This document shows positions 12,501-21,719 of a stretch of DNA of 64,000 nucleotides, piece by piece. Location of the stretch: assembly GCA_020746835.1 (NCBI GenBank), contig JAGPNK010000005.1, positions 372,001 to 436,000 on the forward strand. Reading direction: 5' to 3'. Numbering within the stretch: position 1 is the first letter of the stretch; every line of letters begins with the position of its first letter. A program made the translations under genes and the position numbers. The DNA comes from Stachybotrys elegans (taxonomy: Eukaryota; Ascomycota; Sordariomycetes; Hypocreales; Stachybotryaceae). The notes beneath the pieces are model-generated. The model saw only the letters and a list, made by a program, of their open reading frames with translations, was not told the DNA's origin and made no database searches.

Positions 12501-13567
12501 CCTATTGGCGGGGGAGAAGAAAACGTGGATGGCATGTTGTAGAGCACGGCCTGAGCTTGGTGGTGGATGGTGAAAGGAGTCAGTGCTTCCAGAAGCTCTC
12601 TGGCCCAAGATGCTGCTGTTGCAGCAGCGTAGTCTTGCCAGTCGTCGTTCTTATGAGAGTCGGAATAATCGCAGATACCCCGAATCGGCAGGCAGTGCAG
12701 TGTGTCCATCATGGCAGCGGCTTCCATCTCAAAACAAATGGCCTTGTGACGATGCGCAATATCATCGCGCTTGGCACTGTCTTTCATAAGAGTGTCCCCG
12801 GAGGCGATCACGCCGTGGTATATCCAAGGAGCAGTTGATGATCGCACCTGGCGAGATTTCAGCATGGTTGCGTCGCAGGTGTCACAGCCCAATACGTTGT
12901 CTGGGTGGATATATTTAGGACAGAAGAGACGGTCGGGGAGTTGAGGGTGGACATCCTCGTGGAACCTGGTTTGTAAGACCTGAAGCATGCGATCGCTACA
13001 TCGACCTTGGTGTGACTGTTGCGCTTGTGTGACTGCAACGGCCGCACGCAGAAGCTCAGCAGGAACTTTAGGCCGCCGCTTTGCCTCAAAATGCCCGGAA
13101 GGGGTCGCCTTCCCGAGGTCATACTCGACGACTGAGGTTCCCACGACAACATCGCCCAAGCGGAGGTCGACGTCGTCGCTAGGGGCCCCTCCGCCAATAC
13201 CAACCATGAGCGTAGCCTTAATGTTTGGGAAGGACCTCATGAGGTCTGTCGAGACCTTTGCCGCATTAACCTTTCCATACTCAAGGCGCAGGCACGTCAT
13301 GACAACGTGGTGCCGCCCGATGCTTCCCACAATATACTCGTTGTTGTCGCCGGGGATTCGCGGTAGCCCATCGTGCTTCTGGTCCAATACGGCAATGGCT
13401 GCCTTGAGCTCACGAGGGATTGCACAGATCCATGCTATTGTGTAGTGTTCGTGGGTCAGTTCGGAAGAATGGCTGGAGTGGTCGGCGCTTTGGATCGTCA
13501 GGGTCCTCGGGCGTTGCCTCGGACCCGCTCCGTATTCCCCGTGTTCGAGGGGTCGTTTTGAGGACAT
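9545..13567 (-). CDS. NLR-like protein: PNP-NACHT-ankyrin
   Basis: One uninterrupted exon of 1340 codons. Residues about 43-335 are a nucleoside-phosphorylase-like domain (GIGGG at 123, FEMEAAAM at 279, ICDYSDSHKND at 298), the usual N-terminal domain of many fungal STAND proteins. A linker leads to a NACHT NTPase with Walker A GKAGAGKST at 419-427 and Walker B-like FIDALDECDE. Ankyrin repeats occur loosely at about 880-1000 and in a tight array of 33-residue units from about 1062 to the C-terminus. The last repeats share GADVNQxD and GSTALMKA, and their DNA is also similar at 99-bp spacing. Proteins of this architecture act in non-self recognition and heterokaryon incompatibility; the trigger here is unknown. 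Both the phosphorylase core and the P-loop look intact, so I regard it as functional. Confidence 0.93.
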   Translation of the reverse strand: MSSKRPLEHGEYGAGPRQRPRTLTIQSADHSSHSSELTHEHYTIAWICAIPRELKAAIAVLDQKHDGLPRIPGDNNEYIVGSIGRHHVVMTCLRLEYGKVNAAKVSTDLMRSFPNIKATLMVGIGGGAPSDDVDLRLGDVVVGTSVVEYDLGKATPSGHFEAKRRPKVPAELLRAAVAVTQAQQSHQGRCSDRMLQVLQTRFHEDVHPQLPDRLFCPKYIHPDNVLGCDTCDATMLKSRQVRSSTAPWIYHGVIASGDTLMKDSAKRDDIAHRHKAICFEMEAAAMMDTLHCLPIRGICDYSDSHKNDDWQDYAAATAASWARELLEALTPFTIHHQAQAVLYNMPSTFSSPPPIGAEVPGRRKELLESLSFLKINARRNAISHVEKETCKWFLDLPKYKRWLGNQRDAASTGFLWLHGKAGAGKSTMMKFLDARARKSRLGTNVVSFFFHARGDSLQKSVDGLYRSLLYDTLNALPDLQSVLDDTTIIPSTQRACPDRDALKELLRNAIQRLGQRSLTYFIDALDECDENDARDMVEFLRTLTEESTELRICFSSRPYPCIETEPDFVLEREAGHENDLEKYLSKNLKAPKRLHDSLRQEILDKAKGVFLWVVLVVKILNDESRNGIPNLRQRLKKIPAELGELFKEMLTRDQHRPDELKLCILWVLCAKRPLNTVELRHAIWAEGLANGRYESDDDGLFDDADEESSRNFAVSSSKGLVEPDDPKAARPALQFIHESVRDFLIKERGVQKIWPELGDDWEANSHNLLMNCCKDYLSHPIVGKAAETVGSEPACIFLEYAGQHILHHANLASRSIDQMSFLSWFFASCGHKILDYGQRTISREYGPTAEPLYILADRGHGNLIRGSEGQFSAVSNSKLHFQHPLFAALANNHEDAVAALLGLPNVMFEGESLTKGLNFRKDMKDYRGRTPLSWAAQEGRHLLVKVLLKNGANPIERDLGRKTPLERAGGAEKWMAVEELLAHVCVTVDADNNPLNPLNGRARSIICQFMYPGNFIPSMDSPRQEWLEILSTCGLPAAIRFIASRMTPWEQGAALIGAARVRWLRYAQILIENGAVVNYQDGDDRTALIEASSRGSKDITQLLIDAGADVNQHDSRSSTPLIEASANGLTDVVRILVGAGADVNQQNNNNDTPLTKASANGHKDVAQLLLDVGADIKQNKNGSTALNRALSFRQMDIVRILILAGTDVNQPDDSGSTALMKATFHSDRNFAQLLLDAGADVNQQDKDGSTALMKAISNRSGDIVRLLLDAGADVNHQDTRGRTALMATVQFWRNPFGQVELLLSKGANPNLQDKENKTVYDHVRSRGNHALARMLERVMK
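9745..10330 (-). repeat. 99-bp coding repeats of the ankyrin array
   Basis: Each unit encodes one 33-residue ankyrin repeat. Similar copies of the segment encoding LLLDAGADVNQ recur near 9755, 9855, 10050, 10150 and 10250. High identity between units points to recent unit duplication or concerted evolution, as in fast-evolving fungal NLR and HET-linked repeats. Confidence 0.7.
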
Positions 13568-14105
13568 TATCGACGCGGGTTATGGTGCAGCACAAGCACC
13601 TTCGTGGCGATTGAAAGTCATGCTGCGGGCATTGGGCAGAAGCCAGCCTCGCATCAGCTCAGCCCATGGATGTCACGTGTGTCTCATGTCTTCCTGCAAT
13701 GCCTTTCCGGGGGGCAATGCAAATGCACAAGAATTCAGGGTGCCATCGAGTGCCTGACTGGGCCAATCAAAGGGCATACATGCCTGCTATGGGGTGGCTG
13801 AGAGCGAATAGCGCGACGTGAGGAACCAACATCGACAAAAACAGCATGTTAGGTGTATCTTTGCCCAGATAGGCAGGTGCTAATAAGAACCCTTGAAATG
13901 CCTGGATCGAGAACCTGATGATGCCATTGGTCGCGGGGTAACAAGTCTTCAGAAGGTGTTGCCTCCTGGGCATTTTCCCCTTCAGATTGTAGCTGGAAAA
14001 TAACACAATGATTGGCGAAATTGCCTTTACAGCATTTTTGTTTCCTGCTAATCGTACATATTTTATGTGCAAGTATCTGGAACTTCACGTATTGTTGCCT
14101 TCTGT
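13568..14105. other. intergenic, nothing recognised
   Basis: This is the upstream region of the NLR-like gene and the 3' side of the kinase relic. I see no coding frame with recognisable sequence. Confidence 0.5.
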
Positions 14106-14702
14106 TCAGCTTTCCTCCGGAATCAAAGCAAACACTTCCCTCATCTTGGCATCGACTTCGCACGCAGGGAGCCGCACCTCCTCCGGCACTAACATCCAGT
14201 TTTCCACCACGCGGAGCACCCCGGCTGTCCATATATCCCCGGGGACGGTGCTGGCGCGCAGGCGCTCGTGCCAGCGGCCAGCCTCGGGAAGCACGCGGGC
14301 GCCGTCGTGGAAGACGTCCTCATAATACCCCGTGAGGCCGCGTACAGCATCCTGTCGTCGCCGCGTATATTCGCGTATGCCTGGCGGGCCGAGGACGACG
14401 AAGCTTGCGCAGAGGGAGAGCACGCAGCCCAGGGACCATACGTCGGAGACTTGAGCGACGGGCTGGGGCAGGTTTGCCTCCTTGGAGTGAGCTTCTGGGG
14501 CGGCTGACGAGGTTGTCAGTGGGAGGGGGGAGAGGCTGGGTATGTCTACGACTGACCGTATGTCCTTGTGGAGACGGTGAGGCAGATGCGGCTTGTCGAG
14601 GTTGACAGGGGAGATTGGATGACGGACTCGCCCAGGTCGGAGATTTTGAAGTGGCCGCCTACGAGAATGATGTTTGTTGGCTTCAAGTCACCATGCCAGC
14701 TA
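14106..14702 (-). pseudogene. protein kinase C-terminal lobe, N-lobe missing
   Basis: Two spliced segments read as the second half of a fungal protein kinase. The first carries WHGDLKPTNIIL (catalytic loop) and KISDLGES (DLG in place of DFG). A GTCAGT intron at about 14561-14504 follows. The second carries APEAHSK, SDVWSLGCVLSLCASFVVLG and a helical tail ending IPEES at the stop (14106-14108). An acceptor (ATATATAG) lies just before the catalytic loop. In the 250 bases upstream I find no Gly-rich loop, no VAIK lysine and no C-helix, so the N-lobe is absent. I call it a truncated relic; an N-lobe exon beyond a long intron is possible but would overlap the next relic. Confidence 0.6.
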
Positions 14703-14942
14703 TATATCAGTTAGCCCAGGTCAGTTGGGGCTATCGGGCAAATCAACACTCTAATCCCATCATCGCTCCTGGCACTGGTGCGGATGGTTGGCCTTGCGGT
14801 GGCGATGACAACACGACATGCTCCTGATAAAAGCCACCCCAGCCGTGTGGCACAGGGAAAGGAGAACGCCTACACCATGGCCAGTACTTATGCAGTACAT
14901 TGAAGAACTTTTGCGTATGGTAGCAATGAAAATCAGGTCATT

Positions 14943-15728
14943 TCACCAACAGGAACCCACCTGAATGTGACTGTTGGATTGCTTTTGTCGACCACCAACC
15001 AACAATGCCTCGGACGTATGCCTCCAGAAGGCAGCAAGAGTCGGCATGCAGGAGCAAATGATGGCAATGTTGTTCTCGACGATTTTAGGGCGAATGTAGA
15101 GCGCTTCTGGCTGGTAAAATGGTGCGGGCTTCACTTAGGACATGGAAATGAAGATTCCTTTGTTCCAATTGACATCAGGGGTAAAGCTTAGCCTGTAGCG
15201 ATAGTAGAGGCCCAATGCACTACAGACGACGGCCCTGCAGGCGTGTCAGTGAACCTCTCGGCAGCTTGAAGCAGGTTTCTAACTCACAGCAAACCAGTAA
15301 GGAAGATGGCGACTACACCCAGCTTCTTCTTTCGCGGCATCTGTAGACCCGCCACCTGTGTCAAGGGCAGGACGAGAATGTAGATGTTTAGAGCCACATC
15401 GCAGCTACCCCGAATCATCGCCCAGGGAAGAAGACAACGGCAGCTGTCAAAGACGGCAACATCACACATGTGCCTAGACAAGTGGCTCACTGGAGCATTA
15501 TTGTTAAAGGTAGTTCAAACAACATGAGTAGCTCGAGGGTTCAGAGAGGGGGAAACTGAGAGACATACAAGATAGGACAACACCAATATAAGCAAATACA
15601 AGAGCAGTCGCCAGGACGCATACCCAGTCTTCGAGGCCTGATAAACGTGTAATGCGGAAGCTTGTGTACAGGCGCATATACAAGAATACCAAGGTGAGTG
15701 TCATCATAACTGCACTGATGGCAATCAT
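14943..15728 (-). pseudogene. remnant of a rhodopsin-type (PTH11-like) membrane protein
   Basis: Three pieces resemble the fungal rhodopsin-domain family. At 15728-15590 two helices are joined by RITRLSGLEDWVCVLA, a typical family loop. At 15400-15284 comes CDVALNIYILVLPL followed by MPRKKKLGVVAIFLTGLL, corresponding to helices 5-6. At 15090-14960 comes IAIICSCMPTLAAFWR, the last helix. The region that normally carries helices 3-4 is missing between the first two pieces. The first frame has no ATG before the first helix (an in-frame TAG precedes a GTG), apart from a late Met at 15728. An apparently intact gene of the same family lies at 46624-48008. Confidence 0.55.
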
Positions 15729-16027
15729 GACGGGCTGCTGTGACTCAGGGTCCACGGAATTGGAGTTTTCCCCCTACTCCTCCTTGCCATTCTTCCGTCA
15801 CGCTCATGTACCGGTACTTGTGCACGCCTTACCTGATCCTCGCCTGTGATTCGCTCACATCTACACCCCCAAACGTCAGAGCCAACAACCTTAAAGCCAA
15901 CATGAATATCCTGCCTACCAACAACTGAATTTATCTCTCTTCCCCTCCTCGACTCCTCGCAGCCACATCAACAGCAACCTTTGCGAACTGTCTTGAGCTG
16001 AGTAAATCCGCACCGAACCCAGACAAC

Positions 16028-16916
16028 ATGGCCAGCACCACCCCGCTGTACACGGACACGCCGTTGTCCCTGATCTCTACGCCAAAGTCGCAGAATGGGC
16101 AGGTGAGATGAACTGCCCCCTCCCTCGCCCGATCTTTCTCCACGCGCCCCGTTGCTGAGCCTGTCATCTTCCTAGGATGACCCCTTCACCAAGGAGGCAT
16201 CTCACATGGCCCTGAGCCACAACGCCTTCATCCGGGGCTTTAATAGCATCTACCAGCAGGCCCCTCGCTTGCTGCCTGCCGACAAGCTTGATTTTGTTGG
16301 CTACTGCTTTGCCTGGATTGAATGCGTCAAGGCCCACCACCACTACGAGGAATCGGACCTCTTCCCCAATATCAACAAGGCCGCGGGCTGCACTGGTCTT
16401 ATGGATGACGCTGTCCACGAGCATGAAGCCTTCTATGGAGGCATGGATCGCATGAAGGCCTATCTCCAGAGTGAAGGCGCTAACTTTTCGGCCGCTGAAC
16501 TGATCATCATTATGGATTCGTTCAAAGATGCCCTGCACTCCCATCTTGCTGCCGAACCTCCTGCCATTATCGACCTAGCCAGGTACAGCACTCCGGAAAA
16601 CCCCATTGACATACTGGGTATCGCTGAGGCTGCTGGTAAGCCCCCCCCCCCCCCCCCCCCCTTTATCTAATATCTATTCTTATTATCTTCAGGTAAGAAG
16701 CAGGTCAACTTGAACTTCATGTTCAATACTCTTCCCGTGTTCTTTCTCAACATGGAAACGGTCAACTTCGAGGATGGCATGTGGCATGAGGTCTTTCCGC
16801 CTCTGAAGGGACTTGCACGGACAGTCATGCTGAAGCTGGTGCCAATGTGGCAGTCGCGACGCTGGCGTTTCGTAAGTTGCACCCCCGAGGGAACAGTGAA
16901 ACATTTGGCCGTCTAG
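16028..16916 (+). CDS. hemerythrin-like domain protein
   Basis: Three exons (16028-16102, 16176-16635, 16693-16916) give 252 residues. The family's metal-ligand pattern is visible: SHNAF near the start of the domain, AHHHYEESDLFPNI, HEHEAFYGGM, and a final HSHLAAEPPAI. It is predicted to be a four-helix bundle binding a diiron or similar centre in the cytosol, with no signal peptide. The role of these fungal hemerythrin-like proteins is poorly known; oxygen, iron or redox sensing is inference. Intron 2 contains a run of 21 C and has the string GGTAAG at both its 5' end and just after its 3' end. The C-terminal part after the domain (FEDGMWHEVFPPLKG) fits fungal members. Confidence 0.87.
16641..16661 (+). 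repeat. poly-C tract in an intron
   Basis: Twenty-one consecutive C fill most of the 5' half of the 57-nt second intron of the hemerythrin-like gene, directly after the GTAAG donor. Its length is likely polymorphic and prone to sequencing error. Confidence 0.9.
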
Positions 16917-17359
16917 TGGGATAATTTTCTCCATGTACCTAGTGTGAGACCCATGCGTGAGATCAGCTCGGTCTCAAATCGTAGAATGGTATCAGTGCAG
17001 TATGCGTTTATTCTATGGAGAGCTCCCTTCAGAACCACATCATGACATTATGTCTGGGGAGATGTTGTTTCGCGCATTTACCAGTCATGTTGAAGCTCTT
17101 CCTGCGGTTCTTTGGTCTGATTATTAATAAACCCCCTAGAGCTCTCTCTGGACGGCAGGTTTGTTTCTGAATGGGCGGGCTGATATTCTGTCTTCAGCTG
17201 CCCCGCGCCATTACGTAGGTTTTTCTCCTCCCCTCCACTTCCGGCGCTTCCATCCAACCCTACCTCGGCTTCCGTGTCCAAATTAGATGGGTAATAAATA
17301 GCCGTAGACAATCGTATGACGAACCTTACTTCCCAATTCCATCCCTTCAGTGTAAAGCC
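16917..17359. other. intergenic, promoter side of the nitrilase gene
   Basis: No gene is supported. The stretch carries the 3' end of the hemerythrin-like gene and the upstream region of the nitrilase gene. Confidence 0.5.
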
Positions 17360-18645
17360 ATGTCGTCTCTGTCCACTATCCGCCTGGCCACGGCCTCGCC
17401 CGCCACACAGGCCTCGACGCCCGCCACCCTCAAGCAGCTGGCCTCCATCGCCCGCCGCGCCGCTTCTAACCGTGCCGACATCCTCCTCCTCCCCGAGGCC
17501 TACCTCGGCGGCTACCCCCGCGGCAGCGCCTTTGGCTGCGTCATCGGCGACCGCTCCGCCGCCGGCCGCGACGAGTATGTCCGCTACTTTGACGCCGCTG
17601 TCGATCTGGGCGACACGGTAGGCGACGGCGCCGGTGCGGGGGCCCGCTGGGTCAATAAGCAGTTACCCCGTGATGCCGACGCTGATCCCGCCGACGAGCT
17701 GTCCGAGGGTCCAAAGCCCAGAGGCGACGGTACGAGGGAAGAGCTGGAGCGCATTGCTGCCGAGACGGGCGTCTTCCTCGTCACGGGCTTAATTGAGAAG
17801 GCCGGCGGTAGTCTCTACTGCGCCGCGGTATACGTATGTCCCAAGAAGGGCATCATTGGGAAGCGCCGCAAGGTCATGCCGGTACGTCCATCCGTGTCAT
17901 TGACCCAACAAGTTCCATCCCTCACTTACACGAACAGACCGGCACCGAGCGCCTCATCTGGGCCCAAGGCTCCCCGGCGACCCTGCGCGCCGTCTCGACG
18001 ACGATCCGCGGCGTCCGCATCAACCTCGCCGCCGCCATCTGCTGGGAGAGCTACATGCCGCTGCTGCGCCAGGCCCTCTACGCCCAGAACATCAACCTAT
18101 ACCTGGCGCCCACGGCCGACGGTCGCGACGCATGGTTGGGTCTCATGCGCACCATTGGCGTCGAGGGCCGGTGCTTCGTCGTCAGCAGCAACATGGCGGC
18201 GCGGTCCTCGCAGCCTCAGGAGGACAGCTCTGCTATCCACGTCGATGGATCGACCGCGTCGTCGTCGCCGGTGCGCCAACAAACTGCGGGGCGAAGACCT
18301 CGTCGCAAGTCTGTGTTTGACGAGGATGGAAACGAGATTGTGCTGTGCTGCCCTGCGGATGATGATGACGGCAAGGACACTTCGCCCAAGCTCGTCAATG
18401 GCACTGCCAGCAAGTCCGCATCCTCCTGGGTTTCTCGAGGTGGCTCTTCGATTGTGTCTCCGTTTGGCGACGTCCTGGCTGGTCCTCAATGGGAGAATGA
18501 CGAGGATGTCGTCTATGCCGATGTCGATTTCCGCGACTGCATCCGTGGACGTCTTGATCTGGACAACGGAGGCAGTTATTCAAGAAACGATGCTTTCAAA
18601 TTCAGTGTCGAAGGGCTCGACTTGGATCCATTGCCATATCAATAG
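17360..18645 (+). CDS. nitrilase / cyanide hydratase family protein
   Basis: Two exons (17360-17881 and 17938-18645, 56-nt intron) give 409 residues. The catalytic triad of the carbon-nitrogen hydrolase superfamily is present: Glu46 in LLLPEAYLGGYP, Lys171 in GKRRKVMP, and Cys209 in AAAICWESYMP. Enzymes of this branch hydrolyse nitriles to acids plus ammonia, or hydrate cyanide; substrate cannot be told from sequence. A Ser- and Asp-rich insertion (about residues 255-335, including DDDDGKD) separates the core from the final SPFGDVLAGP segment, which makes it longer than typical 310-360-residue nitrilases. There is no signal peptide, so it is probably cytosolic. The gene is convergent with the tyrosinase, with only 182 bp between stop codons. 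Confidence 0.9.
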
Positions 18646-18827
18646 TGTAAATGCAATAACTACTGGTAAATAACAGTCACATTCACTTCATATCTTGACG
18701 CTTCTGTCTTGTGATCCATCCCCTCACCTAGTTCCATTCAAAATAAACGCGAAGCATCACCAAATGTGTATGTCTAATTGAAGATGATTCATTATAAATT
18801 AGATTACGTAAATAGTAAAGCCAGCGT

Positions 18828-20620
18828 TTAGGCGTAGATGTAGCAGAATTCGCCGCCCTTGCCACCCATGGTGTTGAGCAGGCTTCCGAGGGCAACGTTG
18901 CCGCCGTTGTAGCCCAGGTTCAACAGGTCATTGAGGGTACCGCGAGCACCACCGTTGCCGTAGGAGCCAGTGTTACCGGCGACGGCAGTGAGGCGGGTCT
19001 CGAGGTCCTGGAGCTGCCAGATCCACCAGACACGGTCAACCATGGCGTGGTGCAGGTAGAAGGCAGGGTCACCGGGAGAAGAGTAGATGTCCTATACATG
19101 ATCAGCGTACGTCTTCAAAAGTGTGTCTGGGAGAGGGTCACTTACACCAGCGGGATCACCACCAATGGTGAAGTGGCCGTTGGCGTGGACGCCCTGGGGC
19201 AGCTGCAGAGTGTTCTGGAAAGAACCGATGTCGCGGCTCTGGGTGATGAGAGGGAGGGTCCTGTCGGCCTTGGTCGACTGGGCGTTGGAGCGGCTAATGG
19301 CGCGCTTGAGGCAGCGGGGGTTGTAGCGGAGAGAGTTGCCAGGGCCGAGGTTGACGGACATGCTTCGAGGTGTTAGTCAGGTTCAACATGGGATTGTGCT
19401 TTGTCCTTACTCCTTGAAGGGGCCGGTCTCGACGCAGCCACCGTTGCGAGAGTTACCGCTCAAGCTGGCCTCGTCGCCGTTGAAGAGAGGAGAGTTCTCG
19501 GGGTCATTGGCGTAGCGATCCCAGTTCCAGTACTGATACAGGTTAGCAAAGTCTTGATGACGGCGGACGATTATTGCTTACAGGCTGGAAACCAGTGTAA
19601 CCACACTCATCGCGGAGAGCAGTCTCGTAGGCCCAAACGTAGTAACGGTGCCACGCGAGGAAGTTGGCCTGCTTCATGTTAGTGTACATCGCCTATTGGC
19701 TCGCAGTTACAACGTACGGTGTTGTGGATGGTGGGAGTCTGCTGGATGTGCGTCACGAGGAAGTCATCAAAGCGGCTCTTGGCACCAGCAGCGACCGAAG
19801 CAGGGGTCTTGGGAGGCTTGCTCTGGAGGCACTGCACGGCCGAGATGTACTCCTTGCGCTGGTCAACAGACAGATCGGACCTAATCATGTTAGTCTATGC
19901 CCTAGGAATAAGGAAGGTTCCGGCATACCATTCGCGACGGATAGCGACGTTCTCGAGAGTGCAGCCTCCGCTGGGCTGAGCAGTAGTGCCGAGGAACTCC
20001 TCGAGCTTAGCAATGCTCTCGTCGCGGAGGTCATCGACAACGTCAGCGGGATAAGCGCGGGGGAAGTTGGTGAAATCCGGGAGAGGAAGTTGGGCGGTGG
20101 ATGAAGGGGCCTCCGAAGTAGGCTCGGCGGAGGTGGTGACGGGCTCGGCAGAGGTGGTAACCGGCTCGGGGGCGATGTCCGAGGTGGACTCGATAACCTC
20201 AATGGTGGTGGTAGGCACCACAATAGATGTGGTGGAGGCGATGCTGCTCTCGACAATGCTGCTCTCGATGGCGCTAGTAGAAACCTCAAGAGAAGAGGAG
20301 GCAATGCTGGACTCGGAAAGAGTAGAAGAAGACTCGATAGTGGTGGGCTCGGCAGCACTCGATACAACAGAAGAGGAAGAGACGGGCGACTCAGTCACCT
20401 TGCTGGATGACTCGACGGGAACATCGGCGGTGGTAGGCACAGCAGTCGAAGTCGGAGCCGAAGAAGTACGGCTACGGGTCAGCGTGACGACCTCGGTGAC
20501 GGTCTTGGTCTTGGTGGGCGCAGGGCAGGCCGCGACCTGGGACGAGGAAGCGATAACCGACTTGTGCGCCGCCGCACCGGCAGCCAGAACGGCCAGGACA
20601 AGCGTGGAAGCAGAACGCAT
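18828..20620 (-). CDS. secreted tyrosinase with Ser/Thr-rich N-terminal region
   Basis: Six exons (20620-19929, 19880-19718, 19668-19582, 19532-19411, 19362-19146, 19091-18828) give 514 residues in a continuous frame; the five introns are 48-54 nt. A signal peptide (MRSASTLVLAVLAAGAAA) precedes about 140 residues rich in Ser, Thr, Glu and Val, likely O-glycosylated. The copper domain follows: CuA from THIQQTPTIHNT and FLAWHRYYVWAYE, CuB from HANGHFTIGGDP and DPAFYLHHAMVDRVWW. It should oxidise phenols to o-quinones outside the cell. The start is the Met that opens the signal peptide; an in-frame Met 16 codons upstream would bury it. An in-frame, low-complexity N-terminal extension of this kind is unusual for short secreted tyrosinases. 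Confidence 0.92.
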
Positions 20621-21719
20621 GGCGTAAGAAAGGTATATGAAACGGCCGAAAGGAGTAGTTGTTGACAAGGATCAGGCGGTTGGTTTTAACGAATGAGATG
20701 GCTTCGATCAGCGAAAAGAGCGTATACAAGACGGTGGTAGAAACGAATGGACGCGTGCAAGTAAAGCACGGAGTAGACAGGATCGACAACGATCAGAACT
20801 GTCAGAGAGGAGCAAGAGAGCGGGAGAAAAGGCCTCTTCACGAACCAAACATCCAACACGAGCTCCCCAAAGGGCAAGCATGGCTCCTTTTGAACCAAAC
20901 TCGTCTGTCGCTCGGCCGTTGCGCTATGGAGCGGGCAACCGGTGCGCAGCCCATCGTGATGCTACGTTTCCCCTGAAACGCCGTTGAAAGGAATCGGGGG
21001 CAGATTGCCCAAAACGGCCACCCACCTGAACAACCCCTACCTGGGAACCGACAGGAACAGAGGCCATCGTGGGGCCAACCGAGGGCCTCGATCCAATCGA
21101 GCCCCCGTCTTCGCGCTGGGATGCTAAAGCTGGACCCCTTTTCGGATCATTTTGCCCTTCTTTTGTGCCGTTGCAACTGCCAAGCTCCAACGGGCGGCGG
21201 TTCATCGCTTGGGTGCACTGAAGCGAAGTTGGGAGACCCTTGGCATGCCCCTCGCCGCTACCTGCGGTGCCTAGCAGTGTTAATTAACACGAGGGGTCAT
21301 GGCGGCAGAAAATGGCACGTTGGGCCATCTCGCTCCAGGTCCCTCCGGCAGTGCTAAGGCGCCTATAGGAGGGTCCAGATATAGAAATTCCCATCTATTG
21401 CCGTCGCTACCGGTTCCACAGGTATTGGTTTTCTCTTCTGGCAGGCCAGGAAAAAGCATGGACGGGTGGTTGCTTTGACGGCGGGACGGCGTCGCATGAA
21501 TCGCTTAGATACGAGATGATGGTCATTTGTATTCATCGATAGTTGTTCTACCTTACATGCCGTTTAATCTACCCTTCAACAGAGGCTTCAAACAGAGGCT
21601 CAAGGATGCACCGGGAAAAAATACGAAGAATCGGAGGGGAAAGAAACAAAACAAATCAGGCAAGCAGGCTATACTAGACACACTATAAGCAGGGTTGGGT
21701 TAAATGGCTACCGCCGCCA
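20621..21719. other. intergenic, nothing recognised
   Basis: Upstream region of the tyrosinase gene and 3' side of the UBL-WLM gene. I see no gene in it. Confidence 0.5.

Noticed and set aside
16000..20700. Secondary-metabolite cluster around nitrilase and tyrosinase
   Set aside because: No synthase, transporter or pathway regulator is present; the genes look unrelated.
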